A stretch of 27,777 nt of DNA from positions 1 to 27,777 of the forward strand of contig QEUW01000139.1 of assembly GCA_003577005.1 (NCBI GenBank), written 5' to 3'. The notes beneath the pieces are model-generated. The model had not been told where the DNA came from. It saw only the letters and a program-made list of their open reading frames with translations, and did no database searches. This stretch comes from Chloroflexota bacterium (GTDB lineage: Bacteria > Chloroflexota > Anaerolineae > Caldilineales > Caldilineaceae). How positions within the stretch are numbered: position 1 is the first letter of the stretch; the number at the start of each line of letters is the position of its first letter. Both the position numbers and the translations under genes were made by a program. Below, in pieces: positions 19,501-27,777 of this stretch.

Positions 19501-22500
19501 TACGCTTTCGACTATGTCAAGGCCCTCCCGACGGTGTTCGAGTATATGGACCCGGAAAGCGGGCAGCAGGGCAGGCTGGGAACCGCCATCCGCCATAACG
19601 GCCAGCAGCTAGGGCTCGACCTCATTCTGTTGGGCACCGGCACGTTGGCGGGCCAGGTGCTGGCGGCGGATGGGGTCACCCCGCTGGCCGGCGCACGGCT
19701 CCGCGTCACCAACCCGTTGCGCTCGGAAGAGTCCTACGGGACGGTGAGCGATGCCAGCGGCGCCTTTGTATTCGGTAAACTGCCGGTGGGCACCCTGTCG
19801 ATCCATGCTGTCCACGAGCCGAGCAAGTCACAGGCGCTGGCCGTGGCGACCATTCCCCAGGCCGGGGCTACGGTGGTCCAGGACCTAATCTTGGTGCCCG
19901 TGGCGCAGACCGACACCGTGGGTGTGCTGGCCGGCCAGGTCTTCCGGGCCGACGGCAGCACGCCTGCGCCCGGCATCCCCGTCTACACCACCAAGGGAGG
20001 GGTGGCCACCACGGCTGCCGACGGCAGCTACCGTATCGAAGGCCTGCCCGCCGGGCCGATTGGGGTGCGCGCCATCGACCAGATTGCGCTGGAACAAGCC
20101 ACGGTGCAAACCACCATCGTCGCCGACGAGACCGTCATCGCCAACCTGCTGCTCGCCGGCGGCGCCGGCACGATCAACGGCGTGGTGTTGGAGGCCGATG
20201 GCACCCCCGTACCGGGAATCAAGGTCTATGGCGGCCCGCTCCAGGTGCAGAGTGCTGCCGATGGCACGTTTACGCTCACCGATGTTCCGGTGGGAGAGGT
20301 CGGTCTCACTGCGCAGGATGAGGTCAAACAACGCCTCGGCTCGGCCCATGTCAACGTGACCTACGACGGCGAGACGGTCAGTGCGCGCATCGTCCTGCCC
20401 GCCACCGCCACCCTCACCGGTCGCATCTTCCGGACGCAGGGTGGGCAGCCTGTCCCCGTGCCCAATCTCAAGATTTTTGCCCTCGGCCCGCGCAACGACA
20501 AGACCTTCACCGCGGCCGACGGCTCCTATCGTTTTGAGAATCTGCCATTGGGCGAATACACCATCAGCGCCTTCTACCCCGACTTCTCCGACGGCAACAT
20601 CGGTCGCGGCAAGCTCGTCTTCAGGGATGAAACGCTGCAACTCAACGTCACCTTCAAGGGCCGCGGCAAGGTGACCGGCATCGTCTATGACGACGATGGG
20701 GTCACCCCGCTGGGCGCGCGGGTCGGCCTCTCGGAACTACAGGTCAAGGTCGGTCGCCTCGTACCCTTGGAGAACCCGGACTGTAAGGGCAGCATCGAGG
20801 TTGGCGGTGTCACCATTGCGCTGCCCCCGTGCGAAAACGTGGGCGTCGATTTCGAGATGATCCCGCGCAAACGTCGTCTCAACAGCGACGTAGCCAGCGG
20901 CACCTTTGCCTTTGACAATGTGTTCGTCGGCGACTTTACGGTGGAGGCCGCCAACCCCTTTAGCCCGGAGGCGGTCGCCGTCACCGGCAATGTGCCGGCG
21001 CCTGGCGCCTCGGTGGCGGTGACGCTTTCGCTGCAAGCCACCGGCGTGGTCTCCGGCACCGTCTACCAGCCGGATGGCGTCACGCCGGTGGGCGCCGGGG
21101 TGATCGTCCGGTTGGACAGCGCCTTGCTCGGCGATGTGCGTGTTCAGACCGACGCAGACGGGCGCTATCTCTTCCCGTTGGTCAACCCCGGCCAGTCCAC
21201 CATCACGGCCATCGATAACGAGAATGGGCTGAGCGGCCAAAGCCGGGCCGCAGTGAACGTCGGAGAGACCGCCATCGTACCCGTGCGCCTGCTGCGTATG
21301 GGCGAGGTGAAGGTGACGGTGCTCGGCAGCGGCGGTGTGCCGGTGGTGGGTGCGGCGGTGACGCTTGAGCAAGGGGCTTATCCACACGCCAAACGCACCG
21401 GCGTCACCCAGGCCGGCGGCGTGCTCAACTTTGCCGGTGGCGACGCCGTCAGCGAGGGCGCGTTCAGTGTCTTTGCCCAGCACGATGGCATCAACGGCTA
21501 CACCGGCGGCGCCGTCCCCGGTTTGCCCGCCCCCGGCCAGGTGGCGGTGACGGTGACGCTCAACAACGCCGCCGGCACCGTCGCCGGTCGCTTCTTGCGC
21601 AGTGACGGCGTCACGCCCATCCCCAACGCCCAGATCGCGCTCAGCGCCAACGCCCGTGAGGCCTATGTGACCACCGACGCCGGTGGCAACTTCCTGTTCC
21701 CGGGCGTGCTGGCGGGCAGCTTCTCGCTCGACGCCCTCGACCCGGTGAGCGGGCGCCGCGGCCGGGCCACCGGGTCGGTCACTGAAAACATGACGACCAC
21801 AGTGACGCTGCTCCCGGTGCCCCAGGGCACCGTGGCCGGCCTGGTGCGGCTCTCCAGCGATGGTTCGCCCGTGGCCGGGGCAGGAGTCGTCCTCAAAGGC
21901 AGCGGGCCCCTTGCCGTTGATCTGCGGGCCACGACCGGCCCCAACGGGTTCTACAGCCTGCCCGGCGTCTCAGCCGGCCCCTTTACCGTCGACGTAATCG
22001 ACCCGACGGAGAAGTTCTCTGGCCGCACCACCGGCACGTTGACCAGCGAAGGCCAGACGGTGACGGCGGATGTGACGATCCAGGTGCCGCCCACCGGGCG
22101 GGTGGAAGGCTATGTCTTCCGCGCCGACGGCACACCGGCTCACGACGCCCAGGTGACGCTTACCGGTAATGATTTCGGCATAACAACCACCAACAACGAT
22201 GGGTTCTACTCGTTCTCGAATGTACGGCTGGGCGCCGTGGTGGTGACCGCCAAAGCAGCCGTAGGCCCCGATGGGGGGGCGGCCAGCGGCGAGCTGCTCA
22301 GCGCCGGCGGCGTGGCGCGGGTGGACGTTCACTTTGTGGGCACGGGCCGCGTGGCCGGCACGGTGACCACCGGGGCGGGTGTGCCGGTAGCCGGGTTGCA
22401 GGTCTTCCTCGCCCGCAATCCGACGACACCCCCCTTGTTTAACGCCAATACGCTTACCGACAACGCCGGCCACTTCGAGTTTGCCACCGTGCCGGTCGGC

Positions 22501-25500
22501 GAGGTGAGCCTGTTCACGACCCAATCCAGCACCGGCCTGGCCGGCAGCGGGTCGGGCACCTTGAGCGCGCCCGGCGCCACGCTTGATGTCCCCATCACCC
22601 TGGCGGCGGCCGGGACGGTCTCCGGCCAGGTGGTGCGCGAAGATGGCGTCACACCGGCTCCGCTCATGGCCGTCGAACTGGTCAGCGGCCCACTCCAGCG
22701 TTTTGGGTCCACTGACAGCAACGGCAATTTCACCCTGGCCGATGTCAAGCTAGCCACTTATGAACTGACCATCACCGACCCGCTCGGCGAGGGGATCGTC
22801 AAGGCCACGGCCGTGCTCACCAGCCAGGGCCAGGTGGTCAACTTCGCCAGGCTGGTGCTCGACACGGCGCCGCCGGCCATCAGCGCCGTTATACCGGCGA
22901 ACGGCGCCGGCAATATCCCCGTGACGCAGACGATCCAGGTGCGCTTCTCAGAACCGGTGCAGGCCGGCACAGTCAACGGCACCAACCTGGTCGTGAGCAA
23001 CAGCAGCGGTCTACTCAGCGGCAGTTGGACCTTGAGCGCAGACAGTACGCTGGCGACCTTTACCCCAGCGGCCACGTTCCGCGACTTCGACCGCATCACC
23101 GTGCGGGTGAAGACCGGCATCGTTGACCTGGTGGGGCGGCCCCTCCAGCAGGAAACCGTCTCTTCGTTCACCACCAGCGACAGCACGGCGCCGCGCATCG
23201 ACAGCCGCAGCCCGGTCTCGGGGGCGCAGGCGGTGCCGCTCAACGCGGTGATTCGTATCCAGTTCAACGAAGCCATCGACCTGACCAAGTTTACCAGCGT
23301 GGCCGAGGCCATCACCCTCAGCCTGGACGACACCCCGGTCCCTGGCCGCGTCGACCCCAACTCGACCAAGACCGTGCTGGTCTTTACGCCCAATACGCCG
23401 CTGTTGAGCAATAGCGCCTACCGCGTCACGGTGCAGCCGGCCACCGACCTGGCCGGCAACCGGCAGACCAGCGGCGATACCTTCACCTTTACGACGGTCG
23501 ACCTGGTGGCGCCGGTCATCCAATCGCTGGCCTCATCCGCCGGGACAACGGTGCGGGTGGGCACGAGCACCGCGCTCGTGGCGACGCTGGAGCCGGCGAG
23601 CGACGTTGCGCAGGTCGAATTCTTTGTCAACGGCCAGTCACGCGCCATCGATACGAGTGAGCCCTATGCCTATCCGTTGGCCGTGGGCAACACCCCTGGC
23701 CCCCTGGCTGTGAGCGCCCAGGCGGCAGACCGCTCGGGCAACCTTAGCGCCATCAAGACATTGACCCTCACCGTGGCGCCCGACCTGGCGCCCCAGGTGA
23801 CGATCCTCAGCCCGGATAGCGACGCCGTGGTTCCCGGCGGCAGCCTGCTGGTGGTGACAGTCCATGCCCAGGACGACTACGGCGTGGCGCGCGTCTTCTT
23901 CCAGAGCACAGGGGTGGTCACCACGACGGCGACCACCGACGCGACCGACGGCACGACCAGCTTCACGACAACCTTTACCATCACCATCCCGGCCAACGCC
24001 ACACCGGGCGGGACGCTCCAGCTCCAGGCCAGCGCCACGGACAACGGCGGTCGCGCCAGCGCCACCGAAGTGGTGGCTGTCATGATCGAAGATACGGTGG
24101 CGCCGGATGTGCAGTTTGTCGCCCCGCCCGCCGGGGCCCTGGTCGAACCGGGGTCGGTGGTCGATATCGTTCTCAGCGCCAGCGACAGCGGCCAGGTGGC
24201 CGAAGTCACGCTCCAGGCCAGCGGCGCGGCCAGCTTGACGGCCACTTATGTCATTACGCCGCCGCGCACAGCGGTCAGCCTCACGATCCCGCTGACCATG
24301 CCGGTGACGGCGCCGCCCCATTCGCAGGTGCAACTGGTGGCCCAGGCCCGCGACCGCACCGGCAATCTGTCGGCGCCGGTCACGCACACGCTGACCGTCC
24401 GCGACAGCGACGGTCCCACCGTCCACCTGGCGCTGCCGGATGGCGTGCAGGCGGTGGCGGGCGGCGACAGCCTGCGCGTCACCGTCGTTGCCACCGATGC
24501 GACTGGGGTGAAAGAGATCGGCGTCGGCGTCACGGGCGCCTTTAGCACGACCCAGAACCGTACGCTAACCTCGGCACAGGCGGTCGCCACGGCAGAGTTC
24601 ACGGTGACCGTGCCCATCACGGTGACCACCGGGAGCACCGTCACGCTCACCGGCACTGCAGTGGATGATGCCGGCAATCTAGCCCTGTCGCCGGTGGTGA
24701 CGTTGCCGGTGACGAGCGATCCACCGCCGCAGGTGACGATCCTGGCGCCGGCCGCCGGCGTGACGGTCAGCACCGGCAGCGCCGTGACCGTGACCCTCCA
24801 CGCTGAGGATGAGACGGGGCTGACGCGCATCGAACTGGCAACCAGCGGCGCCATCACGGAAGTACAGACGGTCGATGTGCCGGCGGACACGACGAGCTAC
24901 ACGGCGACCTTCCAGGTAGAGGCACCGGCGACTGCGGCGCCCGGCGAGTTGACGCTACACGCCAGCGCGCTCGATACACGCTTGCAACGCTCGGCGGTCG
25001 TGACGCGCACGCTCACCATCGTCGACGCGACACCGCCGTCGGTGCAGATCAGCAGCCCGGCGGGGGGCGCAAGCATCGTGCCCGGCGGTCTCTTTACCGT
25101 CTCAGTCGAGGCGGCGGATAACGGCGGCGTTGCCCTGCTCGACCTGACGGCGAGCGGTGGCTTCGAAACACAGTTGCAGCAGACCATCGCCCCGCCGCGC
25201 ACCGGCTTGACCGCTCACTTTACCGTGACCGTGCCGCCGACCGTGACGGCCAACACGCCGGTGACCGTAACGGTGCTGGCCTACGACGCAGCGGGCAACC
25301 CCTCGGCGCCGGCCCAGGTGACGCTCACGACCCAGGACGTGACCCCACCCACGGTCAGCCTGGCCCTGCCGGATGGTAGCCAGGGCGTGGCGCCCGGCGA
25401 GAGCATCCGGGTCACCGTCACAGCCACCGATGCGGTGGGCGTGCAGCAGATCGGGGTGAGCGTCTCCGGCGCCTTCAGCGCCAATCAGGAACGCACCCTC

Positions 25501-27777
25501 ACGCCGGCGCAGCCTGTCGCCACGGCGGAGTTCACGGTGACCGTGCCCATCACGGTGACCGCCGGAAGCATCGTCACGCTCACCGGCACGGCGTCCGATG
25601 GCGCCGGCAACCTCGGTCTGTCGCCGGAGCTGGCGCTGCCGGTCACGCTGGATGAGCCGCCACAAGTGACCATCGTGTCGCCGGCTAATGGTTTTACCGT
25701 AAACACAGGCAGTGCAGTGACCGTTGTCGTCCACGCCGTGGATGCCACCGGCCTGAGCCGCATCGAACTGGCGACGACCGGGGTCGTGACGGCAAGCCAT
25801 GCGGTGACGTTGCCGACAGCGACAACCAGTTACACGGCGACCTTCGAGGTGGCTGTGCCGGCCAACGCCGCACCGGGTCTGCTTACGTTGCACGCCAGCG
25901 CCCGCGACACGATCCAACAGCAGGCGAACGCGGCGCCGGTTGAGCTGGTCGTGGCGGATGCAACGCCGCCCACGGCGCAGATCACCAGCCCGGCGCCGGA
26001 CAGCGGGGTCGCCCCCGGCGCCGTACTCACCGTGACCGTCCACGCGGCGGACAACGGCGGCGTCGCCTTGCTCGACTTGACAGCCAGCGGCGGCTTTACA
26101 ACGCATGTCCAGCAGGTCGTCACACCGGCGCGCACCGATCTAGTCGCCCAGTTGGCTGTGACGGTTCCGGCGACGGTGACGGCCACTACGCCTATCACGC
26201 TGACCGTGCATGCCGAGGACGGCGCGGGGAACGTCTCGCTGCCGGCCCAGGTGACGGTCCATACCAGCGACGTGACGCCGCCCGTGGTGACCGTCGCTTT
26301 GCCCGCCGGCATGAGTTCGGTGAGCCAGGGCCAGGCGATCACGGTGACGGTGACGGCGACGGACGACGTCGGCGTGACCCAGCTTGGCTTTGAGACCGGC
26401 GGTGCATTGGTGCTCAGCGATACGCTGGCCGTCGATCCGGCGCAGACAAACGCCAGCACCGTCTTCGTTCTCCAGGTTCCGGCGACAGTGCCAGTCGGCA
26501 GCGGCTTCACCGTGACCGGGACGGCGCACGATGCGGCGGGCAATCTGGGCGCCAGCACGTCTGTGAGTCTGACCGTAACCGCACCGATGGCGACGTTGAG
26601 CGGGCTGGTCACCGATGGCGACAACCAGCCGGTGGCCGGCGCCGCAATCACCGTGATGGCTGCCAACGGCGTCTTCACGGCCACGGCTGGCGCTGATGGG
26701 CGTTACCAGGTCGGCGGCATCGCCGAGGGTGTGGTGACCGTCCATGCGGTTCATCCGGCCAACGGGCTGCGCGGCAGCGCCACCAGTACGGTGGCCGCCG
26801 GTGCGCAGAACGTGACCATCGATGTGCAGATCCCTCATGCGCCGCTGGTGGCGATCACCGATCCGGTCACGGGGACGGCAGTCTTCGAGCGAGCGGCGGT
26901 GGCGATCACGGCCACGGCGAGCAGCGCGGCTGGGGTTCGTCATGTCGAATTCCTGGTCGATGGCGCGGTGGTCTTTACCGACACGACGGCGCCCTACCGG
27001 CACGATCTGGCGGCGCCGGTGGGCGTCGCCAGCCTGACGCTGGGCGCCCGCGCCGTCGATAGCGAAGGGAACAGCAGCACAACAGCGGACGTGGTCATCC
27101 GGGTCGTGCCGGATACGGCGACCATCGTCGTCGGGCGCGTGGTCGATGCCAACAATCTCGCCGTGGCTGGGGCCATGGTGACCACGGTGGATCACCTCAC
27201 GGCCACGAGCGGGGCCGATGGCAGCTTCACCATTGCCGGTGTGCCGACGGTCTTTGGGAGCATCGAAGTCACCGCCACCGCGACGGTCGATGGCAAGTTT
27301 ATGCTGGGTAAATCGGCGCCGGTTGCGCCGGTTCTGGGCGGTGTCACCGATGTGGGTGTGATCGAGTTGCGGGTGCAAAAGTACTGGGACGGGCCGGTCA
27401 CCGGTTCCTGGCAGACCGCGGCCAACTGGAACGACAATACGCTCCCCGGCCCGGCCGACCATGTCTATATTCCAGTGACGGCCACCGTGACCTTTGATGC
27501 GGGTAGCGCCAGCATCCATAGCCTCACCAGCGATGGCGCGCTCAAGGTCACCAACGGTACACTGTCGATTGCAGCCGCGTCGGCGATCCACAACGGCCTC
27601 ACCGTGAGCGGCGGCGCCTTGACCGGCAGCGACAGCATCACCACCACCGGGATGCTGACCTGGACTGGTGGGACGCTAAGCGGGAGCGGGCAGACGGTGG
27701 CAGCCGGTGGGCTGCTCATCAACGGCAGTGTGACGCTGGATGGGCGGACGCTGGAGAACGGCGGAGCGGCGACATGG
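16513..27777 (+). CDS. giant secreted multidomain adhesin-like protein (3' end beyond window)
   Basis: The frame is open for 3755 codons to the window edge. The start is fixed by AGGGGA upstream and a signal peptide (residues 1-32, hydrophobic 15-25, likely cut after VRA). In order: an N-terminal beta region with a CARDB-like Ig domain (about 422-515), an alpha-helical island (about 540-680), a pre-peptidase-C-like beta segment with a DSDGDGAAD calcium-loop motif (residue 812), 13 carboxypeptidase-regulatory-like repeats (about 948-2116), two SbsA-like Ig domains (about 2117-2331), an Ig domain resembling Big_9 (about 2332-2425), nine Ig modules (about 2426-3357), two regulatory-like domains flanking another Ig (3358-3620), and a Gly/Thr-rich tail. 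I see only two Cys in the mature part (residues 1424 and 1440). It is an extracellular stalk or adhesin by architecture; the end that defines anchoring or cargo is not in the window. Confidence 0.92.
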   Translation, partial: MQYKTSTGRFSSAVMVLIALFVAFIQPTPVRAQSPQPPLAEAQILITGLAAQPSPASQVVPKNTGTIVTPLLVRPDQADGELPTLPADALFLAELRGPALQTPVPLSARPNEFFTIPPLPLAGRYYLENIRLVSAGQTLLQADPDAVSIEVIDQVLKTQVTARPLTADEITDMGIVIDQDNFKVVNFTVAFGLQNQTIKVDFPVIMPSATQTGLPAVPVAPPLPVFRPNLPENSLIPALQLAFQTPNVGISGFSLELDDEERGVPALVNPIPGVVIIPGNIAYLNQFFSVLLKVSNVAPAYANLEVRDLKAEIVLPPGADQVGDTSDDPLRMARLPDASGAPQPQSKLQPVVQAGPDGKLGTGDDILTLGPQQNADAEFLVEGRREGVHVVNIKITGTLYGLPDGPVGVRGQTVGVVEVRNPTFSLTVNHPATVVAGEEYDLLVTVTNISETPANFVSLNLLPRSISGAELLSDQVMPVATIAAGDAETVRFRLRALKTGTVTATSIAADNLPGKFELRTAVGELGIPMSPNVLVLPASTNALPDALRSAGIELLNQAYAVATAPFTPKGLLPMSRDIVIERARNLAAAGQRIQLDEPLVAVTRDLALDFLGNDFTRIPERFTENQTALQELARRDYQGFDTLLRQSQRGARFIQVLSDLWSSQVQSQGALGFQAAFAEAVVSRPAHLAAIVGDGAGGAPVVLSLIDPAGNQLGQTGPGAHAAQNIPFGAFFRLIDDAPLASQLGIIAVPPPGQYAVEVLGTAAGAFDLGLIVPEGNRLRRLTYAQVPIQAGGRARVLFTVGGNNSYQLALDSDGDGAADQQIAPTVSELVADLGPQPVGAVQLYSPGKNMTKYGQLMAVVFNEEIARASSQDGFLGEQITNYQVEANQVRGVALQPGGRVVYLLLRDGIGPFIPRTITVSGVTDRLGHPMQPASVTLPIRPTITWPGGVISGTVRHADGTPVPFAPLQFSQIELDANDEAYLELVSVKNADSEGRYAFDYVKALPTVFEYMDPESGQQGRLGTAIRHNGQQLGLDLILLGTGTLAGQVLAADGVTPLAGARLRVTNPLRSEESYGTVSDASGAFVFGKLPVGTLSIHAVHEPSKSQALAVATIPQAGATVVQDLILVPVAQTDTVGVLAGQVFRADGSTPAPGIPVYTTKGGVATTAADGSYRIEGLPAGPIGVRAIDQIALEQATVQTTIVADETVIANLLLAGGAGTINGVVLEADGTPVPGIKVYGGPLQVQSAADGTFTLTDVPVGEVGLTAQDEVKQRLGSAHVNVTYDGETVSARIVLPATATLTGRIFRTQGGQPVPVPNLKIFALGPRNDKTFTAADGSYRFENLPLGEYTISAFYPDFSDGNIGRGKLVFRDETLQLNVTFKGRGKVTGIVYDDDGVTPLGARVGLSELQVKVGRLVPLENPDCKGSIEVGGVTIALPPCENVGVDFEMIPRKRRLNSDVASGTFAFDNVFVGDFTVEAANPFSPEAVAVTGNVPAPGASVAVTLSLQATGVVSGTVYQPDGVTPVGAGVIVRLDSALLGDVRVQTDADGRYLFPLVNPGQSTITAIDNENGLSGQSRAAVNVGETAIVPVRLLRMGEVKVTVLGSGGVPVVGAAVTLEQGAYPHAKRTGVTQAGGVLNFAGGDAVSEGAFSVFAQHDGINGYTGGAVPGLPAPGQVAVTVTLNNAAGTVAGRFLRSDGVTPIPNAQIALSANAREAYVTTDAGGNFLFPGVLAGSFSLDALDPVSGRRGRATGSVTENMTTTVTLLPVPQGTVAGLVRLSSDGSPVAGAGVVLKGSGPLAVDLRATTGPNGFYSLPGVSAGPFTVDVIDPTEKFSGRTTGTLTSEGQTVTADVTIQVPPTGRVEGYVFRADGTPAHDAQVTLTGNDFGITTTNNDGFYSFSNVRLGAVVVTAKAAVGPDGGAASGELLSAGGVARVDVHFVGTGRVAGTVTTGAGVPVAGLQVFLARNPTTPPLFNANTLTDNAGHFEFATVPVGEVSLFTTQSSTGLAGSGSGTLSAPGATLDVPITLAAAGTVSGQVVREDGVTPAPLMAVELVSGPLQRFGSTDSNGNFTLADVKLATYELTITDPLGEGIVKATAVLTSQGQVVNFARLVLDTAPPAISAVIPANGAGNIPVTQTIQVRFSEPVQAGTVNGTNLVVSNSSGLLSGSWTLSADSTLATFTPAATFRDFDRITVRVKTGIVDLVGRPLQQETVSSFTTSDSTAPRIDSRSPVSGAQAVPLNAVIRIQFNEAIDLTKFTSVAEAITLSLDDTPVPGRVDPNSTKTVLVFTPNTPLLSNSAYRVTVQPATDLAGNRQTSGDTFTFTTVDLVAPVIQSLASSAGTTVRVGTSTALVATLEPASDVAQVEFFVNGQSRAIDTSEPYAYPLAVGNTPGPLAVSAQAADRSGNLSAIKTLTLTVAPDLAPQVTILSPDSDAVVPGGSLLVVTVHAQDDYGVARVFFQSTGVVTTTATTDATDGTTSFTTTFTITIPANATPGGTLQLQASATDNGGRASATEVVAVMIEDTVAPDVQFVAPPAGALVEPGSVVDIVLSASDSGQVAEVTLQASGAASLTATYVITPPRTAVSLTIPLTMPVTAPPHSQVQLVAQARDRTGNLSAPVTHTLTVRDSDGPTVHLALPDGVQAVAGGDSLRVTVVATDATGVKEIGVGVTGAFSTTQNRTLTSAQAVATAEFTVTVPITVTTGSTVTLTGTAVDDAGNLALSPVVTLPVTSDPPPQVTILAPAAGVTVSTGSAVTVTLHAEDETGLTRIELATSGAITEVQTVDVPADTTSYTATFQVEAPATAAPGELTLHASALDTRLQRSAVVTRTLTIVDATPPSVQISSPAGGASIVPGGLFTVSVEAADNGGVALLDLTASGGFETQLQQTIAPPRTGLTAHFTVTVPPTVTANTPVTVTVLAYDAAGNPSAPAQVTLTTQDVTPPTVSLALPDGSQGVAPGESIRVTVTATDAVGVQQIGVSVSGAFSANQERTLTPAQPVATAEFTVTVPITVTAGSIVTLTGTASDGAGNLGLSPELALPVTLDEPPQVTIVSPANGFTVNTGSAVTVVVHAVDATGLSRIELATTGVVTASHAVTLPTATTSYTATFEVAVPANAAPGLLTLHASARDTIQQQANAAPVELVVADATPPTAQITSPAPDSGVAPGAVLTVTVHAADNGGVALLDLTASGGFTTHVQQVVTPARTDLVAQLAVTVPATVTATTPITLTVHAEDGAGNVSLPAQVTVHTSDVTPPVVTVALPAGMSSVSQGQAITVTVTATDDVGVTQLGFETGGALVLSDTLAVDPAQTNASTVFVLQVPATVPVGSGFTVTGTAHDAAGNLGASTSVSLTVTAPMATLSGLVTDGDNQPVAGAAITVMAANGVFTATAGADGRYQVGGIAEGVVTVHAVHPANGLRGSATSTVAAGAQNVTIDVQIPHAPLVAITDPVTGTAVFERAAVAITATASSAAGVRHVEFLVDGAVVFTDTTAPYRHDLAAPVGVASLTLGARAVDSEGNSSTTADVVIRVVPDTATIVVGRVVDANNLAVAGAMVTTVDHLTATSGADGSFTIAGVPTVFGSIEVTATATVDGKFMLGKSAPVAPVLGGVTDVGVIELRVQKYWDGPVTGSWQTAANWNDNTLPGPADHVYIPVTATVTFDAGSASIHSLTSDGALKVTNGTLSIAAASAIHNGLTVSGGALTGSDSITTTGMLTWTGGTLSGSGQTVAAGGLLINGSVTLDGRTLENGGAATW
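19354..22860 (+). repeat. 13 tandem carboxypeptidase-regulatory-like domains
   Basis: Units start at 19354, 19639, 19921, 20167, 20407, 20665, 21043, 21301, 21574, 21826, 22096, 22345 and 22612. Most begin G-x-V/L-x-G-x-V and run on to DG(V)TP-x-x-GA, then D-x-x-G-x-F/Y-x-F/L-x-x-V/L-x-x-G. This is the transthyretin-like beta sandwich seen as CarboxypepD_reg or SdrD-B type repeats in adhesins. Unit length varies from about 240 to 380 bp; the sixth carries an insertion with the CX15C pair. They probably form a rigid rod. Confidence 0.85.
22861..23505 (+). repeat. two SbsA-type (Big_5) Ig-like domains
   Basis: The first begins DTAPPAISAVIPANGAGNIP and has IQVRFSEPVQAGTV; the second begins STAPRIDSRSPVSGAQAVP and has IRIQFNEAID. 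Both contain late strands of the type TVLVFTP and YRVTV-x-x-x-x-DLAGN. The F-S/N-E-P/A-x-D/Q motif and D-x-x-G-N end are typical of this family, which also occurs twice in the preceding giant. Confidence 0.8.
23788..26583 (+). repeat. nine Ig-like modules in a three-module super-repeat of 933 bp
   Basis: Modules of about 103 residues start near 23788, 24100, 24412, 24721, 25030, 25339, 25654, 25963 and 26272. Three types alternate as B-C-A-B-C-A-B-C-A. Type A starts PTV-x-LALP-DG, type B PPQVTI-x-x-P, and type C TPP-x-x-QI-x-SP. Corresponding points of successive A, B and C modules (from the second B onward) are exactly 933 bp apart, and the first B pair is 936 bp apart. The first two A modules match at about three quarters of residues by eye. 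Each ends with an A-x-D-x-(A)GN-type strand typical of bacterial Ig folds. Confidence 0.88.
27382..27777 (+). other. start of a Gly/Thr-rich beta-solenoid-like region, running off the window
   Basis: It opens with YWDGPVTGSWQTAANWNDNT and PADHVYIPV, the W-x-x-A-x-NW motif often seen before passenger-like beta-helices in secreted proteins. Short turns follow: GTLSI, GALTGSDSI, GTLSGSGQTV and GGLLINGSVTL. Fold is inferred from periodic Gly/Thr/Ser-hydrophobic pattern; no family is assigned. Confidence 0.55.

Overview
The window looks like an accessory, surface-protein region of a high-GC bacterium, most plausibly a Chloroflexota lineage (Caldilineae or Anaerolineae type). That placement is an inference from three things: a Thr-Pro (TPT/TDTPTPT) linker after a signal peptide, an XRE-HTH/NB-ARC/TPR regulator of the kind common in that phylum, and giant secreted proteins built from carboxypeptidase-regulatory-like and Ig-like modules. 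No rRNA, tRNA, CRISPR array or insertion sequence was recognised.

Layout. Positions 78-2876 (minus strand) hold one complete regulator gene of 932 codons, with a candidate hairpin at its 3' end. A 472-bp divergent intergenic region (2877-3348) carries an imperfect direct repeat of about 100-110 bp. From 3349 to 16463 (plus strand) runs what was evidently a single Rhs/YD-repeat polymorphic-toxin-like gene. It has a signal peptide, Thr-Pro linker, adhesion-type beta domains, a propeller-like region, an Rhs entry domain, a long YD-repeat shell, an Rhs core, a hydrophobic pre-toxin segment, a Hint autoprotease and a C-terminal domain resembling an HNH/EndoVII nuclease. It is split into two reading frames by a shift at about 11441 that one missing base explains completely; the corrected product would be 4371 residues. 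Forty-nine bases later a second giant secreted-protein gene starts at 16513 and stays open to the window end (3755 codons, no stop). It contains an N-terminal region of unknown fold, 13 tandem carboxypeptidase-regulatory-like repeats, two SbsA-like Ig domains, nine Ig modules arranged in an exact 933-bp three-module super-repeat, and the beginning of a Gly/Thr-rich probable beta-solenoid.

How the genes may work together. The two giants are co-directional and closely spaced, so they are probably co-transcribed. The divergent signal-transducing ATPase regulator is positioned to control them. The first giant would display and release a C-terminal toxin; the second looks like a long adhesin or stalk. 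No separate immunity gene is visible next to the toxin end, which is unusual for this class. Long antisense ORFs throughout are shadows of GC-rich codon usage and are not annotated.
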